Of a stretch of DNA of 64,000 bases, positions 9,122 to 18,523 are shown one piece after another. This DNA is from Streptococcus sp. Marseille-Q5986 (lineage in GTDB: Bacteria; Bacillota; Bacilli; Lactobacillales; Streptococcaceae): assembly GCF_946902915.1 (NCBI RefSeq), contig NZ_CAMPPY010000003.1:1-64000 (forward strand), written 5' to 3'. The translations under genes and the position numbers were made by a program. Positions within the stretch are counted from its first letter, which is position 1; every line of letters begins with the position of its first letter. The notes under the pieces are model-generated. The model worked only from the letters and a program-made list of their open reading frames with translations. It did not search any database and was not told the origin of the DNA.

Positions 9122-10303
9122 ATGAAAGATGTTGGTCTATTTTTATTGAAAAAAGTTTTCAAAAGTCGCTTAAACTGGATTATCTTAGCTTTATTTGCAT
9201 CTGTACTCGGTGTCACCTTTTATTTAAATAGTCAGACTGCAAACTCACACAGCTTGGAGACTCGGTTGGAAACTCATCTTCCAGCCAACGAGAGAGCTAT
9301 CAATGAAAATGAAGAGAAACTCTCCCAAATGTCTGACACCAGCTCGGAGGAATACCAGATTGCTAAAAGTGATTTAGAATTGCAAAAAAATCTTTTGAAG
9401 CGAAAGACAGAAATTCTGGCTTTGTTAAAAGAAGGGCGCTGGAAAGAAGCCTACTATCTGCAGTGGCAAGATGAAGAGAAGAATTATGAATTTGTATCAA
9501 ATGACCCGACTGCTAGCTCTGGACTAAAAATGGGGGTTGACCGCGAACGAAAGACTTACCAAGCACTATATCCCTTGAACATAAAAGCACACCATTTAGA
9601 TTATCCGACCCACGGGATTGACCAGATTGTCTGGATTTTAGAGGTTATTGTCCCAAGCTTGTTTGTAGTTGCTATTATTTTTATGCTAACGCAACTATTT
9701 GCAGAAAGATATCAAAATCATCTGGACACAGCTCAGTTATATCCTTTTTCAAAAGTGACATTTGCCATGTCCTCTCTTGGAGTTGGAGTGGGCTATGTAA
9801 GTGTGCTGTTTATCGGAATCTGTGGTTTTTCTTTCCTAGTGGGAAGTCTGATAAGTGGTTTTGGACAGTTAGATTATCCCTACCCAATTTATAGCTTAGT
9901 GAACCAAGAGGTAACTATTGGAAAGATGCAGGATGTGTTATTTCCTAGCTTGCTCTTAGCTTTCTTAGCCTTTATCGTCATTGTGGAAGTCGTCTACTTG
10001 ATTGCTTACTTTTTCAAGCAAAAAATGCCTATCCTCTTTCTTTCACTCATTGGGATTGTTGGCTTATTGTTTGGCATCCAAACCATTCAGCCTCTTCAAA
10101 AGATTGCACATCTGATTCCCTTTACTTACTTGCGTTCAGTGGAGATTTTATCTGGAAGATTACCTAAGCAAATTGATAATGTCAATCTGAATTGGGGTAT
10201 GGGGCTAGTCTTACTTCCTTGCCTGATTATCTTTTTGCTATTGGGGATTCTATTTATAGAAAGCTGGGGAAGTTCACGTAAAAAAGAAGTTTTTAAGGCT
10301 TAG
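9122..10303 (+). CDS. ABC transporter permease of the peptide cassette
   Basis: The 393-aa protein has an N-terminal membrane helix (about 15-33), an extracytoplasmic charged region (about 40-170) and five to six membrane helices from about residue 178 to 383, the layout of ABC-2-type permeases. It pairs with the preceding ATPase. Its stop codon coincides with the edge of an IS fragment on the other strand, so the natural C-terminus may have been altered by the insertion. No sequence feature tells what it moves. Confidence 0.75.
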   Translation: MKDVGLFLLKKVFKSRLNWIILALFASVLGVTFYLNSQTANSHSLETRLETHLPANERAINENEEKLSQMSDTSSEEYQIAKSDLELQKNLLKRKTEILALLKEGRWKEAYYLQWQDEEKNYEFVSNDPTASSGLKMGVDRERKTYQALYPLNIKAHHLDYPTHGIDQIVWILEVIVPSLFVVAIIFMLTQLFAERYQNHLDTAQLYPFSKVTFAMSSLGVGVGYVSVLFIGICGFSFLVGSLISGFGQLDYPYPIYSLVNQEVTIGKMQDVLFPSLLLAFLAFIVIVEVVYLIAYFFKQKMPILFLSLIGIVGLLFGIQTIQPLQKIAHLIPFTYLRSVEILSGRLPKQIDNVNLNWGMGLVLLPCLIIFLLLGILFIESWGSSRKKEVFKA

Positions 10304-10664
10304 AACCTGTATTCACAAAATGATAGAGCCTTTAAAAGCCGATTAATGTGTGAAAGTTTGACAAAAGCAAGCTCTGACGATAGGGATTTTTCAACATCCT
10401 TAGCTAATCTTCGAGAGTGATTCAACCAAGAAAAAGTTCGCTCAACAACCCAAGGTTTGGGGATGATTTGCCAGCTGCCCTTGATTTTTTCAGAAATACC
10501 TACTGGGCAACCAAACTCCTTCACCATCATCTCCTCAGAGCTTTTGCCATAACCAGCATCGGCTGAAAAAGCCTTGATGGTTGGGAATTGTAGCATCACT
10601 TTGCGAGCCACTAAAAAGCCTGATTTTGCGTCATGCAAATGAGCTGCATGAACCACCACATCAA
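10300..10664 (-). mobile_element. IS5-family transposase fragment (3' part)
   Basis: The reverse frame (10659 to 10300, 119 aa) contains FSADAGYGKSSEEMMV and the end-region motif WVVERTFSWLNHSRRLAKD, typical of the last DDE glutamate region of IS5-type transposases. The first two-thirds of the transposase, with the first two aspartates, are missing, and no left end is seen. The fragment is wedged between the ABC permease and a truncated gene, so it probably marks an old insertion followed by deletion. Confidence 0.8.
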
Positions 10665-10817
10665 AAGGACGGAAAACTCATCCCAGAACAAGGAGGAGCC
10701 CGTTCAACCTCACCAGCTCCAGTAGTTATCCGTAAAGGGCTTGACATTGATAAAATCATGATGCACCTGGCAGATACCTTTAACTCATGGGACTACCGTC
10801 AGGGTGAGTATTATTAG
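10665..10817 (+). pseudogene. C-terminal fragment of an unidentified gene
   Basis: Directly after the IS fragment a frame reads KDGKLIPEQGGARSTSPAPV and ends SWDYRQGEYY with a TAG stop. It has host-like codon use but no start of its own. It looks like the last 50 codons of a gene whose front was removed together with part of the IS element. I do not recognise the family. A GGGGAGA/TCTCTCC hairpin with a T-rich tail at about 10831-10862 may be its terminator. Confidence 0.5.
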
Positions 10818-10912
10818 GACAGAGAAGGAGTGGGGAGAAAATAATCTCTCCTCTTTCTTTTGTTTTTAATATAAGTAAAATCCGAACGATATATTTTTGT
10901 TTATAAAATTAT

Positions 10913-11019
10913 TTGACAAAAACTGTACTTTGGTTTATAATAAATCAAGGAAACGTCGGTAAAAGATGTAGGGATGCGCAAGCATAGGTAGGTCATTATA
11001 AAAGAAACGAGACATCGAT
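10913..11019 (+). promoter_or_regulatory. guaC promoter and structured 5' leader
   Basis: A consensus TTGACA (10913-10918) and TATAAT (10936-10941) lie 17 bp apart. The leader of about 72 nt can form ATGC-GCAA-GCAT, a stem with a GNRA tetraloop (10974-10985), enclosed by a GATGT/ACATC pairing (10965-10969 with 11012-11016). The 3' strand of the outer stem ends 3 nt before the start codon. The only purine-rich stretch before the ATG is GAAACGAG. This could be a regulatory RNA; it does not match the purine riboswitch core I know. Confidence 0.5.
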
Positions 11020-12006
11020 ATGTTAAATGAATTTCCAATTTTTGATTACGAAGATATTCAATTGATCCCAAATAAATGTGTCATTAAAAGCCGTGCAGAA
11101 GCGGACACAAGCGTCACCCTAGGAAATCACACCTTTAAACTACCTGTTGTGCCAGCAAATATGCAGACGATTTTGGATGAGAACGTAGCAGAGCAGCTTG
11201 CTAAAGGCGGTTACTTTTACATTATGCACCGTTTTGATGAAGCAGGGCGCATTCCTTTTATCAAACGTATGCACGATCAAGGGCTCATTGCTTCCATTTC
11301 TGTTGGTGTCAAGGACTATGAGTATGATTTCGTTAGCCAGCTCAAGGATGATGCTCCTGAGTACATCACGATTGATATTGCTCATGGACATGCTGACAGT
11401 GTGATCTCAATGATTCAGCACATCAAGAAAGAATTACCTGACACTTTTGTAATCGCTGGTAACGTTGGAACTCCAGAAGCTGTGCGTGAATTGGAAAATG
11501 CTGGATCGGATGCCACTAAGGTTGGAATCGGTCCTGGTAAGGTTTGTATCACCAAGGTAAAGACTGGTTTTGGTACAGGTGGCTGGCAATTGGCTGCCCT
11601 ACGCTGGTGTGCCAAGGCTGCGCGTAAACCGATCATTGCTGATGGAGGAATTCGTACTCACGGTGATATTGCCAAGTCTATCCGCTTCGGTGCCAGCATG
11701 GTCATGATTGGTTCCCTCTTTGCAGGACACATCGAAAGTCCAGGGAAAACGATTGAAGTTGATGGTGAACAGTTCAAAGAATACTATGGTTCAGCTTCAC
11801 AATATCAAAAAGGTGCTTACAAAAATGTGGAAGGCAAACGTATCTTGCTTCCTGCCAAAGGTCATCTGCAAGACACTTTAACTGAGATGGAACAAGACCT
11901 TCAAAGTGCTATTTCTTATGCAGGTGGACGTCAGGTTGCTGACCTTAAACACGTTGATTATGTAATCGTGAAAAACTCTATCTGGAATGGGGATGCTTCC
12001 CACTAA
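11020..12006 (+). CDS. guaC: GMP reductase
   Basis: The 328-aa IMPDH/GMPR-family enzyme converts GMP and NADPH to IMP, ammonia and NADP, returning guanine nucleotides to the branch point. The catalytic cysteine lies in [13 protein letters not shown] (about residue 176), and the phosphate-binding region is [14 protein letters not shown]. There is no CBS domain, as expected for GMP reductase and unlike IMP dehydrogenase. It is a single-gene unit with a strong promoter and an unusual leader. Confidence 0.95.
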   Translation: MLNEFPIFDYEDIQLIPNKCVIKSRAEADTSVTLGNHTFKLPVVPANMQTILDENVAEQLAKGGYFYIMHRFDEAGRIPFIKRMHDQGLIASISVGVKDYEYDFVSQLKDDAPEYITIDIAHGHADSVISMIQHIKKELPDTFVIAGNVGTPEAVRELENAGSDATKVGIGPGKVCITKVKTGFGTGGWQLAALRWCAKAARKPIIADGGIRTHGDIAKSIRFGASMVMIGSLFAGHIESPGKTIEVDGEQFKEYYGSASQYQKGAYKNVEGKRILLPAKGHLQDTLTEMEQDLQSAISYAGGRQVADLKHVDYVIVKNSIWNGDASH

Positions 12007-12032
12007 GACGGGCTATCTCACTAGAAAAAAAC

Positions 12033-12061
12033 TTGTTATTAGAGCAAATTTCTGTTATAAT
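12033..12061 (+). promoter_or_regulatory. tRNA promoter
   Basis: TTGTTA (12033-12038) and TATAAT (12056-12061) have 17-bp spacing and end 11 bp before the tRNA. Confidence 0.8.
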
Positions 12062-12072
12062 AAAACAAGTTT

Positions 12073-12144
12073 CCACCCTTAGTGTAATGGATATCACGTA
12101 AGATTCCGGTTCTTGAGATGGGGGTTCGATTCCCTCAGGGTGGA
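12073..12144 (+). tRNA. tRNA-Arg(CCG)
   Basis: A full cloverleaf can be drawn. The acceptor CCACCCT pairs with AGGGTGG (7 bp), the D-arm is at 12082-12097, and the anticodon stem TAAGA/TCTTG encloses the loop TTCCGGT. The variable region has 4 nt and the T-arm contains TTCGATT. The anticodon 12106-12108 is CCG, reading CGG arginine codons. The discriminator is A and the 3' CCA is not encoded. Confidence 0.92.
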
Positions 12145-12156
12145 TGTAAATAGCCT

Positions 12157-12183
12157 AAAAAAGCCTTTAAATAGGGCTTTTTT
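12157..12183 (+). terminator. Terminator after tRNA-Arg
   Basis: AAAAAAGCC and GGGCTTTTTT form a stem around an AT-rich loop, ending in a T run. Confidence 0.75.
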
Positions 12184-12325
12184 ACACCGTCTCAAATTTG
12201 CCCCTAAAACTGAAGATCTTTGTCTAAAGAATGCCCCAATCCCCCTCCAGTTCCGTTTTAAAGTGACTCAGGAGGCTTTTTTTGATATAATAAAAAGGAC
12301 TGTTATCAGTTAGAAAGAGGTTGGT

Positions 12326-13024
12326 ATGAAAGAATTACAAACTGTACTAAAGAACCATTTTGCAATCGAATTTGCAGACAAAAAGTTACTGGAAACTGCC
12401 TTTACTCATACGAGTTATGCCAATGAGCACCGCCTCTTAAAAATTTCACATAATGAACGCTTGGAATTTTTAGGAGACGCTGTTCTACAGTTATTGATTT
12501 CAGAATATCTGTATAAAAAATATCCTAAAAAACCTGAGGGTGACTTGTCTAAACTCCGTGCCATGATTGTCCGCGAGGAGAGTTTGGCTGGTTTTGCGCG
12601 TGATTGCCAGTTTGATCAGTTTATCAAGCTGGGTAAAGGGGAAGAAAAATCTGGCGGTCGTAATCGAGACACCATTCTTGGTGATGCCTTTGAAGCCTTT
12701 CTAGGTGCCCTCCTTTTGGATAAGGATGTGTCCAAGGTCAAGGAATTTATCTATCAAGTCATGATTCCTAAGGTTGAAGCAGGCGAGTTTGAGATGATTA
12801 CAGACTACAAAACCCATCTCCAAGAGTTACTTCAGGTCAATGGGGATGTGGCTATTCGTTATCAGGTGATTTCTGAAACGGGTCCTGCCCATGATAAGGT
12901 CTTTGATGTAGAAGTTCTAGTTGAAGGCAAGAGTATTGGTCAAGGCCAAGGTCGTTCTAAGAAATTAGCAGAGCAGGAGGCTGCCAAAAATGCCGTTGAG
13001 AAAGGGCTGGATTCATGTATTTAA
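12326..13024 (+). CDS. rnc: Ribonuclease III
   Basis: The 232-aa double-strand-specific endoribonuclease takes part in rRNA and mRNA processing. The signature [12 protein letters not shown] (residues about 43-54) carries the metal-binding acidic residues, with the second acidic cluster in [14 protein letters not shown]. The double-stranded RNA-binding domain covers about residues 157-228. It has an AGAGG ribosome binding site and a TATAAT box at 12286-12291. The stop overlaps the smc start by 10 bp, so the two are translated together. Confidence 0.96.
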   Translation: MKELQTVLKNHFAIEFADKKLLETAFTHTSYANEHRLLKISHNERLEFLGDAVLQLLISEYLYKKYPKKPEGDLSKLRAMIVREESLAGFARDCQFDQFIKLGKGEEKSGGRNRDTILGDAFEAFLGALLLDKDVSKVKEFIYQVMIPKVEAGEFEMITDYKTHLQELLQVNGDVAIRYQVISETGPAHDKVFDVEVLVEGKSIGQGQGRSKKLAEQEAAKNAVEKGLDSCI

Positions 13025-16000
13025 AGGAAATCGAAATTCAGGGATTCAAGTCTTTTGCTGACAAGACCAAGATCGTTTTTGACCAAGGTGTGACGGCAGT
13101 TGTTGGACCCAATGGATCTGGAAAGTCAAATATTACAGAAAGTCTGCGTTGGACCTTGGGGGAGTCCAGTGTCAAGAGTCTCCGTGGGGGCAAGATGCCA
13201 GATGTCATCTTTGCTGGAACTGAAAGTCGCAAACCGCTCAATTATGCTTCTGTAATTGTGACTCTGGATAATCATGATGGATTTATCAAGGATGCAGGTC
13301 AAGAAATTAGGGTGGAACGGCATATCTATCGTAGTGGAGATAGCGAATACAAGATTGCTGGTAAGAAAGTCCGTCTGCGTGATATTCATGATCTTTTCTT
13401 GGATACTGGTTTGGGACGAGATTCCTTCTCTATCATTTCCCAAGGGAAGGTTGAGGAGATTTTTAATTCTAAGCCTGAGGAACGCAGAGCTATTTTTGAA
13501 GAAGCTGCTGGAGTTTTAAAATACAAGACTCGCAGAAAAGAAACTGAGAGTAAACTACAACAAACCCAGAATAATCTAGACCGCTTAGAGGACATTATCT
13601 ACGAGTTGGATAATCAAATCAAGCCTCTTGAGAAACAAGCTGAAAATGCTCGTAAGTTTCTAGACTTGGAAGGCCAACGTAAAGCTATTTACTTGGATGT
13701 TTTGGTTGCTCAAATCAAGGAAAATAAGGCTGAACTAGACTCGACAGAAGAAGAGTTGGCACAGGTTCAGGAACTCTTGACGAGCTACTACCAAAAGCGG
13801 GAAAAATTAGAAGAAGAAAATCAAACTCTTAAAAAGCAACGCCAGGATTTACAGGCTGAAATGGCCAAAGATCAGGGCAGTTTAATGGACTTGACTAGTC
13901 TGATTAGTGATTTAGAGAGAAAATTAGCCCTGTCGAAACTAGAATCTGAGCAAGTAGCCCTGAATCAACAAGAAGCACAAGCTCGTTTGTCTGCTTTGGA
14001 GGATAAGAGAAAGTCTCTAAGTAAGGAAAAAGCTGAAAAAGAAGCGAATTTGGCACAGTTAGATGAAAATCTAGTCCAAAATAATCAAAAACTGAATCGA
14101 TTAGAGGCTGAATTACTAGCTTTTTCAGATGATCCTGATCAGATGATTGAGCTCTTACGTGAACGCTTTGTAGCCCTTTTACAAGAAGAAGCAGATGTCT
14201 CAAACCAGTTGACCCGTATCGAAAACGAGTTGGAAAATAGTCGTCAGCTTTCTCAAAAACAAGCAAATCAATTAGAAAAGCTGAAAGAACAGTTGGCTAC
14301 AGCTAAAGAGAAGGCTAGTCAGCAAAAAGAAGAGCTTGAAACTGCCAAGGAGCAGGTTCAGAAATTATTGGCTGACTACCAAATCTGTGCCAAAGAGAAC
14401 GAGGAGCAGAAATCTCTTTATCAAGCTCAACAAAGTCAACTCTTTGACCGTCTAGATAGTCTCAAAAATAAGCAGGCTAGAGCCCAAAGTTTGGAAAATA
14501 TCCTGAGAAATCATAGTAACTTTTACGCAGGTGTCAAGAGTATCCTCCAAGAAAAAGACCGTCTTGGTGGGATTATTGGGGCAGTCAGTGAGCATCTGAC
14601 CTTTGATGTGCATTATCAAACTGCCTTAGAGGTTGCACTTGGAGCTAGTAGTCAACATATCATCGTAGAAGATGAAAACGCGGCAACCAAGGCGATTGAT
14701 TTCCTAAAACGTAACAGAGCCGGTCGTGCAACCTTCCTTCCGTTGACGACTATCAAGGCTCGTACGATTTCTAGTCAGAATCAAGATACTATCGCATCAA
14801 GTCCAGGATTTCTGGGCATGGCAGATGAGTTGGTGTCGTTTGACAAGAGATTAGAAGCCATTTTCAAGAACTTGCTATCTACGACAGCAATTTTTGATAC
14901 TGTAGAACATGCGCGTGCCGCAGCTCGTCAAGTTCGCTATCAAGTCCGTATGGTGACACTGGATGGTACCGAATTGCGTACAGGTGGTTCCTATGCAGGT
15001 GGAGCCAATCGCCAGAATAACAGTATTTTCATCAAGCCAGAGCTGGAGCAATTGAAAAAAGAAATTGGTGAAGAAGAAGCAAGCTTGCGTAAAGATGAAG
15101 AGAGTTTGAAGACCTTGCAAGATGAGATGCTTAGATTGACAGAAAGATTAGAAGCAATCAAATCTCAAGGAGAGCAGGCTCGTATTCAGGAGCAAGGCTT
15201 GTCCCTTGCTTATCAACAAACCAATCAGCAAGTGGAAGAGTTAGAAACGCTTTGGAAACTTCAAGAAGAGGAATTAAATCGCCTTACTGAAGGAGATTGG
15301 CAAGCGGACAAGGAAAAATGCCAAGAGCGCCTTGCTACCATTGCCAGTGAAAAGCAAAATCTGGAAACTGAGATTGAAGAAATTAAGTCTAACAAAAACG
15401 CCATCCAAGAACGCTATCAAAACTTGCAGGAAGAGGTGGCGCAAGCTCGATTGCTTAAGACAGAACTGCAAGGACAAAAGCGGTACGAAGTTACTGATAT
15501 TGAACGCTTAGGTAAGGAACTGGATAATCTGGATATCGAGCAAGAGGAAATCCAGCGTCTCCTCCAAGAAAAAGTTGATAATCTTGAGAAAGTGGATACG
15601 GATTTACTAAGCCAGCAGGTGGAAGAGGCCAAAACTCAGAAAACCAATCTTCAACAAGGTCTGATTCGCCAGCAGTTTGAGTTGGATGATATCGAGGGTC
15701 AGCTGGATGATATTGCCAGCCATTTGGATCAGGCTCGCCAGCAGAATGAGGAGTGGATTCGCAAGCAAACACGTGCCGAAGCTAAGAAGGAAAAGGTCAG
15801 CGAACGCTTGCGCTATCTACAAGCTCAATTAACTGACCAATACCAGTTCAGCTACACTGAGGCTCTAGAAAAGGCTCATGAACTGGAAGATCTCAATCTG
15901 GCAGAGCAAGGGGTTAAGGATTTAGAGAAGGCTATTCGCTCACTGGGTCCTGTCAACTTGGACGCTATTGATCAGTACGAAGAAGTTCACAACCGTCTGG

Positions 16001-16554
16001 ATTTCCTCAATAGTCAGCGAGATGATATTTTGTCTGCGAAAAACTTGCTTCTTGAGACCATCACAGAGATGAATGATGAGGTTAAGGAACGCTTCAAATC
16101 AACCTTTGAGGCTATTCGTGAGTCCTTTAAAGTGACCTTCAGACAGATGTTTGGCGGAGGTCAGGCAGACTTGATATTGACTGAGGGCGATCTTTTAACA
16201 GCTGGTGTGGAGATTTCTGTCCAACCACCAGGTAAGAAAATCCAGTCTCTCAACCTCATGAGTGGTGGTGAAAAAGCCCTTTCGGCTCTTGCCTTGTTGT
16301 TCTCTATCATTCGAGTCAAGACTATTCCTTTCGTTATCTTGGACGAGGTAGAGGCGGCGCTAGACGAAGCCAATGTTAAACGTTTTGGGGATTACCTCAA
16401 TCGCTTTGATAAGGATAGTCAGTTTATCGTCGTGACCCACCGTAAGGGAACGATGGCGGCAGCGGATTCTATCTATGGAGTTACCATGCAAGAGTCAGGT
16501 GTTTCTAAGATTGTTTCGGTTAAGTTAAAAGATTTGGAAGAAACAGTAGGCTAG
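13015..16554 (+). CDS. smc: Chromosome condensation ATPase SMC
   Basis: The 1179-aa protein has Walker [10 protein letters not shown] (31-39), a long coiled coil (about 170-500), a hinge (about 505-660 with GGSYAGG near its end), a returning coiled coil, the signature [14 protein letters not shown] (about 1081-1094) and Walker [17 protein letters not shown] (about 1104). With ScpA and ScpB it forms condensin, which organises and separates sister chromosomes. Its length is normal. Co-transcribed with rnc. In pneumococcus, from memory, two HAD genes and ftsY come next; here a terminator and ribF follow. Confidence 0.97.
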   Translation: MYLKEIEIQGFKSFADKTKIVFDQGVTAVVGPNGSGKSNITESLRWTLGESSVKSLRGGKMPDVIFAGTESRKPLNYASVIVTLDNHDGFIKDAGQEIRVERHIYRSGDSEYKIAGKKVRLRDIHDLFLDTGLGRDSFSIISQGKVEEIFNSKPEERRAIFEEAAGVLKYKTRRKETESKLQQTQNNLDRLEDIIYELDNQIKPLEKQAENARKFLDLEGQRKAIYLDVLVAQIKENKAELDSTEEELAQVQELLTSYYQKREKLEEENQTLKKQRQDLQAEMAKDQGSLMDLTSLISDLERKLALSKLESEQVALNQQEAQARLSALEDKRKSLSKEKAEKEANLAQLDENLVQNNQKLNRLEAELLAFSDDPDQMIELLRERFVALLQEEADVSNQLTRIENELENSRQLSQKQANQLEKLKEQLATAKEKASQQKEELETAKEQVQKLLADYQICAKENEEQKSLYQAQQSQLFDRLDSLKNKQARAQSLENILRNHSNFYAGVKSILQEKDRLGGIIGAVSEHLTFDVHYQTALEVALGASSQHIIVEDENAATKAIDFLKRNRAGRATFLPLTTIKARTISSQNQDTIASSPGFLGMADELVSFDKRLEAIFKNLLSTTAIFDTVEHARAAARQVRYQVRMVTLDGTELRTGGSYAGGANRQNNSIFIKPELEQLKKEIGEEEASLRKDEESLKTLQDEMLRLTERLEAIKSQGEQARIQEQGLSLAYQQTNQQVEELETLWKLQEEELNRLTEGDWQADKEKCQERLATIASEKQNLETEIEEIKSNKNAIQERYQNLQEEVAQARLLKTELQGQKRYEVTDIERLGKELDNLDIEQEEIQRLLQEKVDNLEKVDTDLLSQQVEEAKTQKTNLQQGLIRQQFELDDIEGQLDDIASHLDQARQQNEEWIRKQTRAEAKKEKVSERLRYLQAQLTDQYQFSYTEALEKAHELEDLNLAEQGVKDLEKAIRSLGPVNLDAIDQYEEVHNRLDFLNSQRDDILSAKNLLLETITEMNDEVKERFKSTFEAIRESFKVTFRQMFGGGQADLILTEGDLLTAGVEISVQPPGKKIQSLNLMSGGEKALSALALLFSIIRVKTIPFVILDEVEAALDEANVKRFGDYLNRFDKDSQFIVVTHRKGTMAAADSIYGVTMQESGVSKIVSVKLKDLEETVG

Positions 16555-16564
16555 TTACCAAATG

Positions 16565-16593
16565 ATAGCATCTCTTACGAGGTGCTATTTTTT
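16565..16593 (+). terminator. Terminator after smc
   Basis: ATAGCATCTC and GAGGTGCTAT form a stem with a 4-nt loop and a T-run tail. Confidence 0.8.
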
Positions 16594-16660
16594 AAAACTA
16601 AAGTGCTAAATTTTCTCTTAAGGTCAGTTCAGGCGCAAAAAATGACATTTGGGATTTCCT

Positions 16661-16697
16661 CATAGAGAAAAGACTTTCTCTATGATATAATAGTTTC
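16661..16697 (+). promoter_or_regulatory. ribF promoter: perfect inverted repeat and leaderless start
   Basis: An extended -10 (TGATATAAT, core 16686-16691) ends exactly 6 nt before the ribF ATG, so transcription should start at or next to the A of the start codon. There is no Shine-Dalgarno sequence. A perfect 10-bp inverted repeat, CATAGAGAAA/TTTCTCTATG with a 4-nt gap (16661-16684), fills the -35 to -10 spacer and could be an operator. Confidence 0.65.
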
Positions 16698-17660
16698 ATG
16701 ATTACAACAGTACCTATTAAGAACGAAAAAGATATTGCAGTACCAGGGAAAACAGTCCTTGTACTAGGTTATTTTGATGGCATCCACAAGGGGCATCAGA
16801 AACTTTTTGAGGTGGCCAGCAAGGCTTCGATGAAGGATTATCTGCCAGTTGTCGTGATGACTTTTACAGAGTCGCCAAAACTTGCCTTACAACCTTATCA
16901 ACCTGAGCTAATGCTTCACATCGTCAATCACGAAGAACGGGAGCACAAGATGAAGTGGCATGGGGTAGAAGCTCTTTTCTTGCTTGACTTTAGTAGCAAA
17001 TTTGCTAGTTTAACGGGTCAAGAATTCTTTGATACCTATGTTAGAGCTTTAAAACCAGCGATTATCGTAGCAGGATTTGACTATACCTTTGGCTCTGATA
17101 AGAAAACTGCGGATGACCTGAAGGACTATTTTGATGGAGAGGTCATCATTGTTCCTCCAGTCGAGGACGAAAAGGGCAAGATTAGTTCTACACGGATTCG
17201 CCAAGCTATTCTTGATGGAGATGTCAAGGAAGTCAATCATTTGCTCGGCACATCACTCCCATCTCGTGGGATGGTCGTTCATGGAAATGCTCGTGGGCGT
17301 ACTATCGGTTATCCGACAGCCAATCTGGTCCTAAGAGATCGAACCTATATGCCAGCAGACGGTGTTTATGTAGTTGATGTAGAAGTACAACGTCAGAGAT
17401 ATCGTGGCATGGCGAGTGTTGGAAAAAATGTCACCTTTGATGGCGAAGAACCACGTTTTGAAGTCAATATTTTCGAATTTTCAGATGATATTTACGGAGA
17501 GACCGTCATTGTCTACTGGCTGGATCGTGTCCGCGATATGGTCAAATTTGACTCCGTTGAAGAATTGGTAGACCAACTCCAGAAAGACGAAGAGATTGCT
17601 CGAAACTGGAAGGATGGAGAGTGCGAGTTTTTTATCAATTCGAAAGAGAAGGTAGAATGA
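16698..17660 (+). CDS. ribF: Bifunctional riboflavin kinase / FAD synthetase
   Basis: The 320-aa enzyme makes FMN from riboflavin and then FAD. The N-terminal adenylyltransferase domain carries LGYFDGIHKGHQ (about 23-34) and the ISSTRIR nucleotide motif (about 161-167). The C-terminal riboflavin kinase domain carries GNARGRTIGYPTANL (about 196-210). The N-terminus aligns fully with known RibF, which supports the first ATG despite the missing ribosome binding site. No FMN riboswitch precedes it. It is monocistronic between two terminators. Confidence 0.95.
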   Translation: MITTVPIKNEKDIAVPGKTVLVLGYFDGIHKGHQKLFEVASKASMKDYLPVVVMTFTESPKLALQPYQPELMLHIVNHEEREHKMKWHGVEALFLLDFSSKFASLTGQEFFDTYVRALKPAIIVAGFDYTFGSDKKTADDLKDYFDGEVIIVPPVEDEKGKISSTRIRQAILDGDVKEVNHLLGTSLPSRGMVVHGNARGRTIGYPTANLVLRDRTYMPADGVYVVDVEVQRQRYRGMASVGKNVTFDGEEPRFEVNIFEFSDDIYGETVIVYWLDRVRDMVKFDSVEELVDQLQKDEEIARNWKDGECEFFINSKEKVE

Positions 17661-17677
17661 AATTCATATAATGGACA

Positions 17678-17706
17678 AAAAAAGTAGCCTGAAAAGGCTA
17701 CTTTTT
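17678..17706. terminator. Bidirectional terminator between ribF and the DUF1980 gene
   Basis: AAAAAGTAGCC and GGCTACTTTTT form a symmetric hairpin with A and T tracts on either side, so it can serve both converging genes. Confidence 0.85.
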
Positions 17707-17707
17707 A

Positions 17708-18523
17708 TTAAAACACACGATAGACATAAGGATTTTCTGGTTTGTCTACTTTTGTGAAACTCTCAACTTCCAGTGTTGGGAGTTTTTGTTTGAGCTCTTT
17801 ATGGTAGTGGAGGGTCAGGGTTCCCATAGCGGTGATCCAAGTATTGTCAGGATACTGGCGTGAGTTCCCCTTGGTCAAGAGTCCATATACACCAGAGTCT
17901 GCGATACAGTGGATAATCCCAAAGCGAAAGAGGAACTGGCTATCTGGATGGCTAGGATCATTATAGACAAAACCTGTAAACTCGATTTTCTTTCCTTCAA
18001 ACTCTTGAGGATAGTCATAGAGAACTTCCATGACCTCCATATAGTTTTCGTCAGTGACCTGAATGGGTGTTTGGGAAAGGTATTTATCAGCTGTAGCCCT
18101 CATTTCCTCTTCATAAGCAGATTTGGAAAAATAGGAACTGGTATCGGGTTTGAGGTATTGACTGGATGTGCCTTCGCTTGCCTGAATAGCAGTATTGATT
18201 CCCTCAGCAAGTGGGAAATGATATCCCTTAGCAGACACGGTTCTCGAGTCCAGACTTACTGTCGGAAAGGCAACTCCAATCAATAGGGGTAGTGACAGTA
18301 AAAGGATGCTGATTCGTCTAGCTCGACGACTTTCTAAATGGCTGTGAGAGTTGATTTTTTTGATCCAGATATAGAATTGAACCAGAGCCAACGAAAGAGA
18401 AAGGACCATGGAGATATAGACTAGATAGGAATAGTGGAGGTTGATGTAGTGGCTGAGTTTGCCAGATAGCTGCAGATACAGAGTCAGGGCAAAATAACCC
18501 AGTAAAATGATAAATCGAATCAT
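17708..18523 (-). CDS. TIGR03943/DUF1980 family membrane protein
   Basis: The 271-aa protein has three to four membrane helices in the first third (about 5-20, 32-52, 72-90) and a soluble C-terminal part (about 150-271) ending NPYVYRVF. Members of this family (YcgQ of Bacillus subtilis) are always found next to a DUF318/ArsP_1 permease, as here. It overlaps the permease stop by 4 bp and is translated together with it. The transported substance is not known; metal-linked roles have been proposed for relatives. Function here is open. Confidence 0.75.
   Translation of the reverse strand: MIRFIILLGYFALTLYLQLSGKLSHYINLHYSYLVYISMVLSLSLALVQFYIWIKKINSHSHLESRRARRISILLLSLPLLIGVAFPTVSLDSRTVSAKGYHFPLAEGINTAIQASEGTSSQYLKPDTSSYFSKSAYEEEMRATADKYLSQTPIQVTDENYMEVMEVLYDYPQEFEGKKIEFTGFVYNDPSHPDSQFLFRFGIIHCIADSGVYGLLTKGNSRQYPDNTWITAMGTLTLHYHKELKQKLPTLEVESFTKVDKPENPYVYRVF

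Noticed and set aside
12113-12313. 66-aa forward ORF over the tRNA-Arg gene and its terminator
   Set aside because: It begins inside the tRNA, covers a terminator and has no ribosome binding site; chance frame.
16594-16697. FMN riboswitch upstream of ribF
   Set aside because: There are only about 100 bp, with none of the conserved RFN-element core, and the predicted transcript starts at the ATG.
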